From assembly GCA_938023035.1 (NCBI GenBank), contig CALIDI010000006.1, forward strand, positions 1-64,000: 64,000 nucleotides of DNA, given 5' to 3'. The translations under genes were made by a program, and so were the position numbers. Origin of the DNA: an uncultured Leptolyngbyaceae cyanobacterium (GTDB lineage: Bacteria; Cyanobacteriota; Cyanobacteriia; Leptolyngbyales; Leptolyngbyaceae). Positions 55,981 to 64,000 of this stretch are shown here, one piece after another. Within the stretch, counting starts at the first letter, position 1. Each line of letters opens with the position of its first letter. The notes under the pieces are model-generated. The model had not been told where the DNA came from, made no database searches, and saw only the letters and a list, made by a program, of their open reading frames with translations.

Positions 55981-56906
55981 CAGCTTTTCTTATGGCTGGC
56001 TCTGACAAACCCTGGCTTTCGTCACAATAAATACAGAAAAATGGTTCTCAGGGATCCAGAACAACGAAATGCGGTTAACGATACACATTAGCAAAAACTT
56101 TGAGAATCCTATTTTTTATTTTAATATCTTATGCTTAGTAGTCAGCTACGGGTTTGATTTTTGACAAGCAAAATCAAATTTACGGACTCACCTTTGCGGT
56201 CTCGCCTCCTCCGGGTCTTACTAGATTCAGCCTGGCAAGTATTTCAGCCATTTTGCGCTAGACCTTTTATTTTTTTCATGCTGGGTTATTCCACGATTAG
56301 ATGCGACAAAAATCGGACGTGCTTCCGAATGCTGGCTCAACAAACACCTGCCAGAAGGAAAAACCTATGTTAAAGTTTTGAGCAAGTGAATAGGAGAAAC
56401 CCGGAAATTCTGAGACAGGGATGACTCATTTCGAACGCCATGTTGCTGTATGGCTATTCACCTGACGTTGATGGGCTGTGCTCAATACCTGAAAGGTCAC
56501 TGGTTTGTTTAGAAATTTTGATGGCTATTGCGATATGCTCCAGAGGAACGAGTCTTAGCCAATAGAGAAAGTTGTTTGGATTTCTACAATGCTTGCTCTG
56601 TAATAGTTCTGAATTGCTCTTAGTATTCTTGTAGATAGCGTTCTCTTAAGTGTTGCCTGGTTATCGTTTCAGCTACTTTGATTTCAACAAGGTGGTTTGA
56701 GATGTTTAAAGCGTGCCGAGTTTTTAGCCTTATTATTTACCTCTGCTGCACTTTGTTCCAGTTAGTTGTTCTCTCGATTGAGAGATGTGTAAAACTAGTG
56801 CCCCAGGTAAAGTATGGCTGGTAGCTTTTGCTGTCATCTTTCTCTAGAGTGAGCTTCAGTCAAGTCTTGTCTAGTTTTTTGTTGAGTTCAATTTCATTTC
56901 ATAACC
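55981..56906. other. Long intergenic region upstream of the SPS-like gene
   Basis: The 926 bases are T-rich and hold no convincing gene; a 70-codon frame from a TTG at 56161 has no ribosome-binding site or family look. GTTCTCTCGATTGAGAGATG (56768-56787) contains an inverted pair, CTCTCGATTGAGAG. It may hold a long leader, a small RNA or a decayed gene. Confidence 0.4.
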
Positions 56907-58268
56907 ATGTTTCCTAAACGAGAAAACCGCATCGCGTTGATTTCGTGTCACGGTGATCCTGCCGCCGAAATTGGCAAGGAGGAGGCCGGAGGACAGAATG
57001 TCTATGTGCGCCAGGTGGGGATGGCTCTGGCAGGCTTGGGTTGGCAGGTTGACATGTTTACCCGCAAAGCCAGCGCAGAACAAGCAGCGATTGTGCATCA
57101 TTGCGAAGGCTGTCGAACCATTCGCTTGGTTGCAGGGCCGGAGGATTTTGTTCCCCGAGATGAGATCTATGGTTATGTGCCTGACTTTGTAGATGCATTT
57201 CAGCGATTTGAAGCGGAGGAGGGGGTTCGCTACTCGTTAGTTCACACCAACTATTGGATTTCTGCAGCTATTGGGATGGAGCTAAAGCAACGGCGAGAGA
57301 TTGCTCAGGTTCATACTTACCACTCTCTGGGAGTGGTTAAATACCAAAATGTTTCACCAGTGCCAATGATTGCGGGCACCCGCTTAGAGGTAGAAAAGGC
57401 GGTTTTGAAGACGGCGGAGCGTATTGTTGCAACTAGTCCCCAAGAGAAGGAGCATATGCGATCGCTGATGTCTTCCCAAGGCAGTATTGACATTATTCCT
57501 TGTGGCACAAACACAGAGCACTTTGGTTCAGTTGGGCGCAACCAGGCAAGGCAGGCACTTGGCATTGCGGCAGATGAAAAGGTAGTCGTTTATGTCGGGC
57601 GGTTTGACCCGCGCAAAGGCATTGAAACTCTAGTGCGAGCGATCGCGGCATCCGATTGGCGGAATAGTGGCAAATTACGGCTGATTATCGGTGGTGGTAG
57701 CCGTCCTGGGCACAGCGATGGCAAAGAGCGCGAACGCATTGAAGGAATTGTGCAAGAGCTAGGTTTAGCCAGCTTTACCCATTTTCCAGGGCGACTGAGT
57801 CGTGAAATTTTGCCAACCTACTATGCAGCAGCCGATCTAGTAGTGGTGCCAAGTCACTATGAGCCATTTGGCTTAGTGACCATTGAAGCAATGGCCTGCA
57901 GGGTTCCTGTTGTTGGTAGCAGCGTTGGCGGGCTGCTCTACACCGTGAAGCCAGAGGAAACTGGCTTACTGGCTCCACCAAAGGATGTTGGTGCATTCAA
58001 AGAGGCGATTGATCGAATTTTGAATCATCCCGAATGGGCACGCCAGCTAGGTAACAACGCGCGGAAACGAGTGGAAAATCTATTTAGTTGGCAGGGGGTG
58101 GCTCGGCAGTTGAGTGACCTTTACGAGCAAATTTTGACTGAACAGGCCACTCGCAAGTTTGCGGATGAGCTGTATCAGCAAAAACTTGCAGAAAAGCCTG
58201 TGCGCTCATTGGCGAGTGAATTGCTAGAGGCAACTCTGACCGATTCTTCCACCCGTAAGCCTGCATAG
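56907..58268 (+). CDS. GT-B glycosyltransferase, sucrose-phosphate synthase-like
   Basis: The 453-aa enzyme opens like cyanobacterial SPS-type glycosyltransferases: ALISCHGDPAAEIGKEEAGG, QNVYVRQVGMALAGLGWQVD, with the glucose-binding GGQN loop. The second Rossmann domain has VVYVGRFDPRKGIETL and the E-x7-E motif in YEPFGLVTIEAMACRVPVVG. No SPP phosphatase domain is fused. Activity could be sucrose-phosphate synthesis or another retaining GT4 reaction; the family match is firm and the product is not. The C-terminal ~50 residues are a charged helical tail. The gene has a long upstream region without genes. Confidence 0.82.
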   Translation: MFPKRENRIALISCHGDPAAEIGKEEAGGQNVYVRQVGMALAGLGWQVDMFTRKASAEQAAIVHHCEGCRTIRLVAGPEDFVPRDEIYGYVPDFVDAFQRFEAEEGVRYSLVHTNYWISAAIGMELKQRREIAQVHTYHSLGVVKYQNVSPVPMIAGTRLEVEKAVLKTAERIVATSPQEKEHMRSLMSSQGSIDIIPCGTNTEHFGSVGRNQARQALGIAADEKVVVYVGRFDPRKGIETLVRAIAASDWRNSGKLRLIIGGGSRPGHSDGKERERIEGIVQELGLASFTHFPGRLSREILPTYYAAADLVVVPSHYEPFGLVTIEAMACRVPVVGSSVGGLLYTVKPEETGLLAPPKDVGAFKEAIDRILNHPEWARQLGNNARKRVENLFSWQGVARQLSDLYEQILTEQATRKFADELYQQKLAEKPVRSLASELLEATLTDSSTRKPA

Positions 58269-58521
58269 CATTCTGGGTCGTGCTAGGTTTTGCTCCGATT
58301 CTTCCTTCACCTAACCCTGATCTCCCGGTCAAAGCGCGCTTTTGATCGCTCTGGAGCAGTATACTCATCGGGCGTATTGCTGTAATCCGGAATCGCAAAA
58401 GGATGTTAAGACCTTTAGGTGCAGGGAGAAAACATGAAAGTTTCTCCCCAAATCGAAGTTTTCTTCTCCCCTATGACCTTTCCTAACCTGAATCTGTGCG
58501 ACTCGCAGTAATCTAGAGTCT

Positions 58522-58547
58522 GAAGCCTCGTCTGAGGAGGCTTCTAG
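58522..58547 (+). terminator. Hairpin downstream of the SPS-like gene
   Basis: GAAGCCTC pairs with GAGGCTTC around a GTCTGAG loop, an eight-pair stem. CTAGTAAATAAAC follows, so there is no T-run on this strand. It may be a terminator or processing site about 250 bases after the stop codon. Confidence 0.4.
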
Positions 58548-58734
58548 TAAATAAACAACCAGCCACCTGCTCTCTTTAGAAGATCCATTAGGAATGATGA
58601 AGCTCAGCCAACGACGCTCTTAGCGACTGGGTATAAGCGACTTACCCTGAGACAATTCTCAAGGCCCAAACTAGTTGAGCGGTTAGTACAAGCAAGGCGA
58701 AAATTTTTGGATTCGTCCAAGCCACCCTCATCGC

Positions 58735-58885
58735 CTAGCCCCTGATCTCCATTGAGAGAGCAGGGAAAAGCAAAGCCCATCTCCTAATTCCCATCTCCTA
58801 ATTTGGGAGAGGGGTACACCTTACTAACAGGCATTCAAAGAAAGGGGTGAGGGCAGACGACGGATGCCGTAGTCTACCAGGCCTC
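58735..58885 (-). repeat. Dispersed intergenic repeat, family 2 (inverted)
   Basis: Read on the minus strand it opens GGTAGACTACGGCATCCGTC and contains CCTTTCTTTGAATGCCTGTT and CTCTCCCAAATTAGGAG. The opening and middle blocks match the repeat at 33320 and, in part, 19808. No coding potential. Confidence 0.6.
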
Positions 58886-58977
58886 AGCAAGATTCAAAGC
58901 AGTCCAAAAGGCACCCGCTTGAAGGGGCTGCTCCTTTGCCTAGAAATTTCTCTTCCCTTTGCCTAGAAATCTTTCTT

Positions 58978-60318
58978 CTAAGATGTTCGGCAATGGGCTA
59001 ACTCCCCAGCGATATAGACGGCATGAATGGCCCGATCATCCCCTAGCATCATCATGCCGAAGAGCTTCTGCGCCAAATCCTCTAAAGATACGGCTGGAAA
59101 TTTCTGGGTTCGGGTGGCCATCACAGGAGTAGCCTGGGGGTCTAGGACAATTAAATCGGCTTCTTTGCCCACGTCAAAGTTGCCAATTTTATCCTCTAAT
59201 AAAAGGGCTTTTGCACCTCCCAAGGTGGCTAAAAACAATCCCTTAAAGGCAGAGAGAGATTCACCCTGTAACTGCACAACCTTGTAGGCTTCATGGGCTG
59301 TGTGCAAGATTGAAAAGCTCGTTCCGGCTCCGACATCGGTACCCAAGCCCACCTTTACTGGATAGTCTGGCGATTTTGCCTGAGATAGTTTAAACAAGCC
59401 GCTGCCAAGAAAGAGATTGGACGTTGGGCAAAAAGCAATGGTTGCTCGTGTTTCTGATAACCGTCTAAACTCAGCATTGGTTAGATGAATGCCATGGGCA
59501 AAAACAGACCGCTCACCCACCAAACCAGCGCGATCGTAGACATCCAAATAACCGGTACTTTCGGGAAATAGTTCTGCGACCCACTCAATTTCTTTGACAT
59601 TTTCAGAGAGGTGAGTGTGTAGGTAAACATCTGGAAACTCCTGAAGTAGCTTGCCAGCAAGGTGAAGTTGCTTGTTACTACAGGTCGGAGCAAACCGAGG
59701 GGTAATCGCATAGAGTAAACGCCCCTTTTTATGCCACTTTTGAATGAGTTTCTTACTTTCCTCATAGGCACTCTCTGGAGTATCTCTGAGATACTCCGGG
59801 GCATTTCTATCCATCAAAACCTTGCCAGAGATCATCCGCATTTTTCGCTGCTCTGCCTCTTCAAAAAAGGCATCAACTGATTCGGGATGAACAGTAGCAA
59901 ATACTAGGGCAGTTGTCGTTCCATGTCTCAGTAATTCATCGAAAAAGAGTGAGGCAATTTTTTGAGCGTAGGCTTTATGACTAAACTTCTGCTCAGTAGG
60001 GAAAATGTATTTGTTCAACCATGACAATAGCTGTTCGCCATAGGCGGCAATGATTTCGTACTGAGGATAGTGGATATGCGTGTCGATAAAACCGGGCATA
60101 ATCAGCTTATCGGGGTAAGCCGTTGTGGGAATATGGGAATAGGAATTCTGTAGCGCTTCATAGGAATCCAAAGCAAGGATTTTGCCCTCTCCCAGGATCA
60201 TCAACCCATCAGGCAAATACCTGACGCTGCTAAACTCATCTCCATGAAAAGGATCACCAATAAAATCTAGAAATGCGCCGCGAATGGCGTGGAGTGAATC
60301 TGATGTCGCTAAAGTCAT
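58978..60318 (-). CDS. guaD: Guanine deaminase
   Basis: The enzyme hydrolyses guanine to xanthine and ammonia in purine salvage. From ATG 60318 the product is 446 aa, an amidohydrolase with the metal site MPGFIDTHIHYPQYEI, a later HTHLSEN, VFAHGIHLTNAEF, the guanine deaminase signature FCPTSNLFLGSGLF and GLGTDVGAGTSFSILHT. ATG 60357 would add 13 residues that lack conservation. It is a single gene, followed to the left by repeats. Confidence 0.95.
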   Translation of the reverse strand: MTLATSDSLHAIRGAFLDFIGDPFHGDEFSSVRYLPDGLMILGEGKILALDSYEALQNSYSHIPTTAYPDKLIMPGFIDTHIHYPQYEIIAAYGEQLLSWLNKYIFPTEQKFSHKAYAQKIASLFFDELLRHGTTTALVFATVHPESVDAFFEEAEQRKMRMISGKVLMDRNAPEYLRDTPESAYEESKKLIQKWHKKGRLLYAITPRFAPTCSNKQLHLAGKLLQEFPDVYLHTHLSENVKEIEWVAELFPESTGYLDVYDRAGLVGERSVFAHGIHLTNAEFRRLSETRATIAFCPTSNLFLGSGLFKLSQAKSPDYPVKVGLGTDVGAGTSFSILHTAHEAYKVVQLQGESLSAFKGLFLATLGGAKALLLEDKIGNFDVGKEADLIVLDPQATPVMATRTQKFPAVSLEDLAQKLFGMMMLGDDRAIHAVYIAGELAHCRTS

Positions 60319-60779
60319 GAACTTAAAAAAGTGGAGGTGGTTAGCAGGCTCAGGCATGAGTCTGTCTGCCCTTCACTCCCACCCTTCTCCCAAAGTGGGC
60401 AGGAGAGGGGCTTCGATCCGGCTTCTTTGCTTCCCCGATGGGAGCAGGAGCTAGGGGATGAGGGCGGCTTAGACGAGTCCAGCAGTTTGCGCCTTGCTGT
60501 ACTAGGAAGGGGGGGCAGAGATGGCATCTCTGGCCAGGGCAAAAGCAATCTTTTCTCCTTTTTTACCCTGATATCTTGACACGCTCGCGTCGTGCCATAC
60601 CTTTTAGGACTAATCCTAAGACTTGATAAGACTCCCTTACAGGGTGTCTCTATCGTTCATTGCTTTCGATTACTGTAGATGAGCAGTGCTATTCATCATG
60701 TAGTGCAAGGAACAAACGTCTGTTGTTTTTCTGCCTGGAAGATGGTTGTGTTAAACACAACCCAGAGCGATAAATTTTC
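60319..60779. other. Intergenic region with repeat and palindrome
   Basis: Positions about 60352-60480 hold a dispersed repeat with CTCCCACCCTTCTCCCAAAG and GATGGGAGCAGGAGC blocks, bounded by GCATGAGTCTGTCTGCC and GGCTTAGACGAGTCC, which are weakly inverted. A perfect 19-bp palindrome is at 60744-60762. No gene is recognised. Confidence 0.5.
60744..60762 (-). terminator. Perfect 19-bp palindromic hairpin after the ABC ATPase gene
   Basis: GGTTGTGTTAAACACAACC lies 18 bases past the stop of the leftward ABC gene. The stem is strong, but the sequence after it on that strand (ATCTTCC) is only weakly T-rich. It is a possible terminator or operator. Confidence 0.5.
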
Positions 60780-62447
60780 TTAGGAAGCTTGTACTCTGGC
60801 CAGTAGGGGAGCCGCTTTTAGCAAAGTTTGGGTGTAGGGATGGCGCGGGTGGGTAAAAATCTCTTCTGTCGTACCCAGTTCAACAATTTTGCCTGCCTGC
60901 ATCACGGCAATGCGATCGCAAAAAAAGCGGGCGACCCGGAGATCATGGGTAATAAAGAGGTAGGTAAGCTGAAAGGCCTGTTTAAGGTCAGTCATCAGTT
61001 CCAAAACTTGGGTCTGGATACTGGCATCTAACATGCTAACTGGCTCATCGCAGATCACCAGTTGGGGTCGGGTAATCAATGCCCGTGCCAGGGCGACCCG
61101 TTGCTGTTGACCACCAGATAACTCCCTGGGGTAACGGTGATAATACTCCTCAGATGGTGCCAGCCCGACGCGCTCTAACATGGTCAGTACTTCTGCTTTG
61201 GCCGTAGTAGGGGTGGCGAGCTTGTGGATCAGGAGAGGATCGGCAATGCTTTCTCCGACGGTCATCATTGGGTTGAGGCAGGCGTGGGGGTCTTGAAACA
61301 CCATTTGCATTTGCCGCCGCTGCTGTTGCATCGCCTGTCGAGGGAGTTGCGTCAGGTCTTGTCCTAAAAACTCAACGCGGCCTGCTGTCGGTGGCACAAG
61401 CTGTAAAATCGTGCGGGATAGGGTGGATTTACCGCAACCCGATTCGCCCACTAGGCCCAAAGTTTCACCGGGGTAAAGCTCTAGGTTGATATCATCGACG
61501 GCGCGAATGGTGCGGTTTGGGGTTTGGGAGAAGATTTGTGCCAGGAAGTTTTGTTCTAGCGTATAGTGCCGTTGCAGATTCTCTACCCGCAGTAAGGGGG
61601 CGATCGCCTTTTGTTGGCCTGCTGTTAACGGTTGCGTCTGTGGGTGCTTCGCCGTGTGATGGAGATGCAGCGCTGCTTCCAGGAGGGATTGGGTGTAGGG
61701 GTGTTGCGGCTGGCGAAATACTGCTGCGGTTGAACCGACTTCAACCAATTTGCCTGCCTGCATCACGGCGATGCGATCGCAATACTCTCCCACCAGGGCC
61801 AAGTCATGGGAAATCAACAGTAACGCCATATTACGCTGTTCACAGAGACGCGTCAGTTCCTGCAAGATTTGGGCGGAAACCGTCACATCCAAGCTAGTTG
61901 TGGGTTCATCGGCCACGATGAGCTTGGGGTGAAGCAGCAGCGCCAGAGTAATTGCAACCCGCTGGCGCATCCCCCCGCTTAACTCGTGGGGGTATTGGCT
62001 CCAACGTGATGGGGGAATACTAACCAGTTCTAAAGTGGCGATCGCCAAATCCTTGGCTGCTTTGCTGGATAAGTCCGGGCGATGGGCCTGGAGAGTTTCC
62101 AAGCAATGATCGCCAATCGTCATGAGGGGGTTGAGGCGTGTCATCGGATCTTGAAAAATCAGTGCCACGGCTTCGCCACGAAATTGACGCAGTTCCGTTT
62201 GAGAAAAATCCAGCAATGAGCGCTGCTCAAATAGTACTTGGCCCTCTACCTGGGTACCCTCTGGCAAAAGTCGCATCGCGGCTCGTCCCAGGGTTGATTT
62301 GCCACAGCCCGACTCCCCTACTAATCCTAGGCGCTCCCCGCGATTCAGGGTAAACGAAACTCCATCCACTGACCACAGCGGTGGTGTATCCTCCCGACGA
62401 GGATAGGCAACGCGCAGGTTCTCAACCTGAAACAGAGGTGCATCCAT
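60780..62447 (-). CDS. ABC transporter ATPase with two nucleotide-binding domains, peptide/nickel type
   Basis: The 555-aa protein is a fused DppD-DppF (or GsiA-like) ATPase for uptake of oligopeptides, nickel or similar solutes. Each half has a Walker A (GLVGESGCGKST in both), a signature (LSGGMRQRVAI and LSGGQQQRVAL), Walker B (IVADEPTTSLD and VICDEPVSMLD) and the C-terminal oligopeptide-type block (HPYTQSLLEAA, HPYTQTLLKAA). ATG 62447 is preferred over 62465. No permease or binding-protein gene is adjacent, so its partners are encoded elsewhere. Confidence 0.94.
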   Translation of the reverse strand: MDAPLFQVENLRVAYPRREDTPPLWSVDGVSFTLNRGERLGLVGESGCGKSTLGRAAMRLLPEGTQVEGQVLFEQRSLLDFSQTELRQFRGEAVALIFQDPMTRLNPLMTIGDHCLETLQAHRPDLSSKAAKDLAIATLELVSIPPSRWSQYPHELSGGMRQRVAITLALLLHPKLIVADEPTTSLDVTVSAQILQELTRLCEQRNMALLLISHDLALVGEYCDRIAVMQAGKLVEVGSTAAVFRQPQHPYTQSLLEAALHLHHTAKHPQTQPLTAGQQKAIAPLLRVENLQRHYTLEQNFLAQIFSQTPNRTIRAVDDINLELYPGETLGLVGESGCGKSTLSRTILQLVPPTAGRVEFLGQDLTQLPRQAMQQQRRQMQMVFQDPHACLNPMMTVGESIADPLLIHKLATPTTAKAEVLTMLERVGLAPSEEYYHRYPRELSGGQQQRVALARALITRPQLVICDEPVSMLDASIQTQVLELMTDLKQAFQLTYLFITHDLRVARFFCDRIAVMQAGKIVELGTTEEIFTHPRHPYTQTLLKAAPLLARVQAS

Positions 62448-62637
62448 GAAGAGGCCCGATAACAATTTCTCGCTACTTTAGCAGAAGCCAGGGCCAGAAA
62501 AGATGAACCTGGTCATCGTTTGACCAATGAGGGATGGGGCGGCCCAGACAGCCTGACCAGAATGAGCGATCGCGTCCTTGGCTTTGTCCCAAGCTTTCTG
62601 CCCACAGATCTACTTGTCTACTTCTATAGAGGGATTT

Positions 62638-63606
62638 TCAGTTCCTCAGTGGGGGATGAGCCGTTAGGCCAATTTCTTGCAATCGTTGCAGCAGGTAAGT
62701 ACCCGCTGTTATCGAGGGAAATTTGGGGCTGCCCCCCGTACGGGCAATACAACTAGGGAGGGGCGTTAACTCAACGTCAGCGCGGGGATGCACAAAGAAG
62801 GGCATCGAAAAGCGGCGATCGCCATTGTTTTCAGGATTTACCACCCGATGCGTTGTGCTCTTGAATAGGCCATTGGTCAGTTGTTGCAGCATATCGCCAC
62901 TATCTACAATGATTTGCCCTGGCAAGGCCGGAATCGGCAACCAGGAACCGTCCCTTTGCAGGAGTTCTAAGCCTCCGGCAGTCGCTTCACAGAGCAGGGT
63001 AATCAAGTTAATGTCTTCATGGGCGGCTGCCCGCAAACTGGTCGGATGGGCATCCGGCGGAATCGGCGGGTAGTAAATCACCCGCAGAATGGTATCGCCA
63101 TCCACGGCCATTTGCACCAGCCATTCTTCTGCTTCGCCCAGATACAAAGCGCAGGCTCGGAGTAGCTGCATCGCACAAACTTCTAGTTGGGCATAGAGTT
63201 GTGCCAAGATCGGGTGAAATTCTGGAACTTCTGTCGGCACCAGATTTGTGGGATGGCGATCAGCCAGAGGATGCCCAGTGGGCAGTGATCGCCCTAGATG
63301 CCAGAATTCCTTCAAATCTGGGTAGGGATGATCCTTGGCATGTTCTCTGCCAAAACGGGTATAGCCTCTCTGCCCATTCAGGCATGGATCTTCATATTGC
63401 TGTTTGACAGCCACTGGCTGGGCAAAAAAAGTGGCGGTCACCTGATAAGCCTGCTGAATCAAATCCTGGGAAACCCCGTGATTAATCAGGGCAAAGAACC
63501 CCGTACCCTCCAATGCCGCACCCAGTTGTTGGGTAAAGGCCAACTGGCGATCGCCCCCCGCCATAAAATCCTGTAAATCAAGCAGGGGAATTGTTGGGTC
63601 AAGCAT
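62638..63606 (-). CDS. 2-oxoglutarate/Fe(II)-dependent oxygenase, isopenicillin N synthase family
   Basis: The 322-aa enzyme has the DIOX_N region (PLLDLQDFMAGG, GTGFFALINHGVSQDLI) and the double-stranded beta-helix core with the iron facial triad: His and Asp in RAAAHEDINLITLL, the distal His in KSTTHRVVNPEN, and the 2-oxoglutarate-binding Arg-x-Ser in DRRFSMPFFVHP. The substrate is not known; cyanobacterial members are mostly uncharacterised oxidative tailoring enzymes. It starts five bases after the stop of the Gly/Tyr-repeat gene, indicating an operon. Confidence 0.92.
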   Translation of the reverse strand: MLDPTIPLLDLQDFMAGGDRQLAFTQQLGAALEGTGFFALINHGVSQDLIQQAYQVTATFFAQPVAVKQQYEDPCLNGQRGYTRFGREHAKDHPYPDLKEFWHLGRSLPTGHPLADRHPTNLVPTEVPEFHPILAQLYAQLEVCAMQLLRACALYLGEAEEWLVQMAVDGDTILRVIYYPPIPPDAHPTSLRAAAHEDINLITLLCEATAGGLELLQRDGSWLPIPALPGQIIVDSGDMLQQLTNGLFKSTTHRVVNPENNGDRRFSMPFFVHPRADVELTPLPSCIARTGGSPKFPSITAGTYLLQRLQEIGLTAHPPLRN

Positions 63607-63611
63607 CTTGT

Positions 63612-63968
63612 TTATCGACTCTCATAACCTTCATTAAAACCCTCATAGTAGCCGACCTGATAACCTGCCTCATATTCTCGACTGATCCCACTAGGGGGAT
63701 TGGGCTGAGGTTGATAACCCCAGCTCTGTTGCCGATCGCGCTGCCCAGCCGCATAACCCCGGCGATAGCCCTCGCTCTTACCCCGATAAAATTGACGTGC
63801 CCCACCGGCTTGGGTCTGGCCATAGTAGCCCACTTGAAAACCCGCATAGTACCCAGCTTGGTAGCCCGCCTGATAGGAACGATCCGAAGGGGAGTGGGGG
63901 GCACGCCCCGGCTTGGGATAATAACCCGCCCCATAGCGGCGAAAGTTGCGCCCATCTTGACTACCCAT
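63612..63968 (-). CDS. Small Gly/Tyr-rich repeat protein (118 aa)
   Basis: The protein is built from short repeats of the form (A/V)GYxxGY, for example AGYQAGYYAGFQVGYY and EAGYQVGYYEGFNEGY, with a basic, Gln-rich middle (GKSEGYRRGYAAGQRDRQQ). There is no signal peptide or membrane helix. The repeats resemble low-complexity, possibly condensate-forming or RNA-binding sequence, but no family is recognised. ATG 63968 is the only good start; an in-frame TAA lies ten codons upstream. It is directly upstream (five bases) of the 2OG oxygenase, so the two are cotranscribed. Confidence 0.8.
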   Translation of the reverse strand: MGSQDGRNFRRYGAGYYPKPGRAPHSPSDRSYQAGYQAGYYAGFQVGYYGQTQAGGARQFYRGKSEGYRRGYAAGQRDRQQSWGYQPQPNPPSGISREYEAGYQVGYYEGFNEGYESR

Positions 63969-64000
63969 CCGAAATGCTGCATCAAACCCGGCTTAATAAC

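Larger units (their letters stand above)
58269..58977. other. Intergenic region with family 2 repeat
   Basis: No gene is seen between the convergent SPS-like and guanine deaminase genes. The left half is ordinary sequence; TCTGAAGCCTCGTCTGAGGAGGCTTCTAG near 58519 (given in two overlapping words, GAAGCCTC and GAGGCTTC) is a strong hairpin that could end the SPS-like transcript. The right half, 58735-58885, carries a dispersed repeat. Confidence 0.5.

Noticed and set aside
56161-56373. 70-codon frame starting with TTG
   Set aside because: No ribosome-binding site, no domain and odd composition; treated as non-coding.

Overview
The window looks like chromosomal DNA of a cyanobacterium, probably a filamentous Leptolyngbya-like form; genus is inference. 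Support: HIP1-type GCGATCGC octamers throughout, a sufBCDS operon with divergent sufR, a tocopherol cyclase and an Sll0418-type MPBQ/MSBQ methyltransferase, isochorismate synthase for phylloquinone, ferredoxin-thioredoxin reductase, DUF760 and DUF2808 proteins, and a 37-nt CRISPR repeat ending in ATTGAAAC.

Layout. 1-1350: trailer end of a CRISPR array whose leader and cas genes lie off the left edge, followed by a helicase gene remnant flanked by decayed repeats. 1354-8923: a divergent two-partner secretion pair; the exoprotein has a GT2 glycosyltransferase at its N-terminus and a CHAT protease domain at its C-terminus. 8988-13757: an alkaline phosphatase-like lipoprotein with unusual metal-site residues, a broken WYL regulator, a tocopherol/plastoquinone methyltransferase, glutaminase and an alcohol dehydrogenase remnant next to a MITE-like element. 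13859-18856: membrane proteins (SpoIIM-like, RDD), an SLH lipoprotein and a Uma2 nuclease. 18995-23175: a two-component system with two exported proteins. 23448-28446: a beta-lactamase-fold protein, a methyltransferase, an FHA-flavin reductase-ferredoxin fusion, and a probably truncated Fe-S membrane protein abutting an HlyD remnant. 29094-33266: a CHRD protein split by an in-frame TAG, DUF2808, a GNAT enzyme and a frameshifted molybdopterin oxidoreductase. 33626-35534: two GT2 enzymes. 35887-44598: sufS, sufD, sufC, sufB and ftrC read leftward and sufR plus a UvrD-like helicase read rightward, with two SufR-type operators between. 44621-48252: tRNA-Arg(CCT), tocopherol cyclase, DUF760, isochorismate synthase. 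48809-52946: PP2C phosphatase, then a CHAT-FHA protein. 53173-63968: PPOX-fold protein, RCK ion channel-like protein, SPS-like glycosyltransferase, guanine deaminase, double-NBD ABC ATPase, 2OG-Fe(II) oxygenase and a Gly/Tyr-repeat protein.

How it fits together. Themes are Fe-S assembly and redox (suf, ftrC, FHA-FNR-ferredoxin), prenylquinones (Sll0418-type methyltransferase, tocopherol cyclase, menF), and phospho-signalling with caspase-like domains (PP2C, CHAT-FHA, TPS-CHAT). Much of the accessory DNA is decaying: at least six broken genes or gene fragments and at least two families of short dispersed repeats. The most unusual items are the GT2-TpsA-CHAT fusion, the FHA-flavin reductase-ferredoxin fusion, the PP2C/CHAT-FHA pair and the alkaline phosphatase lacking its histidine ligands.
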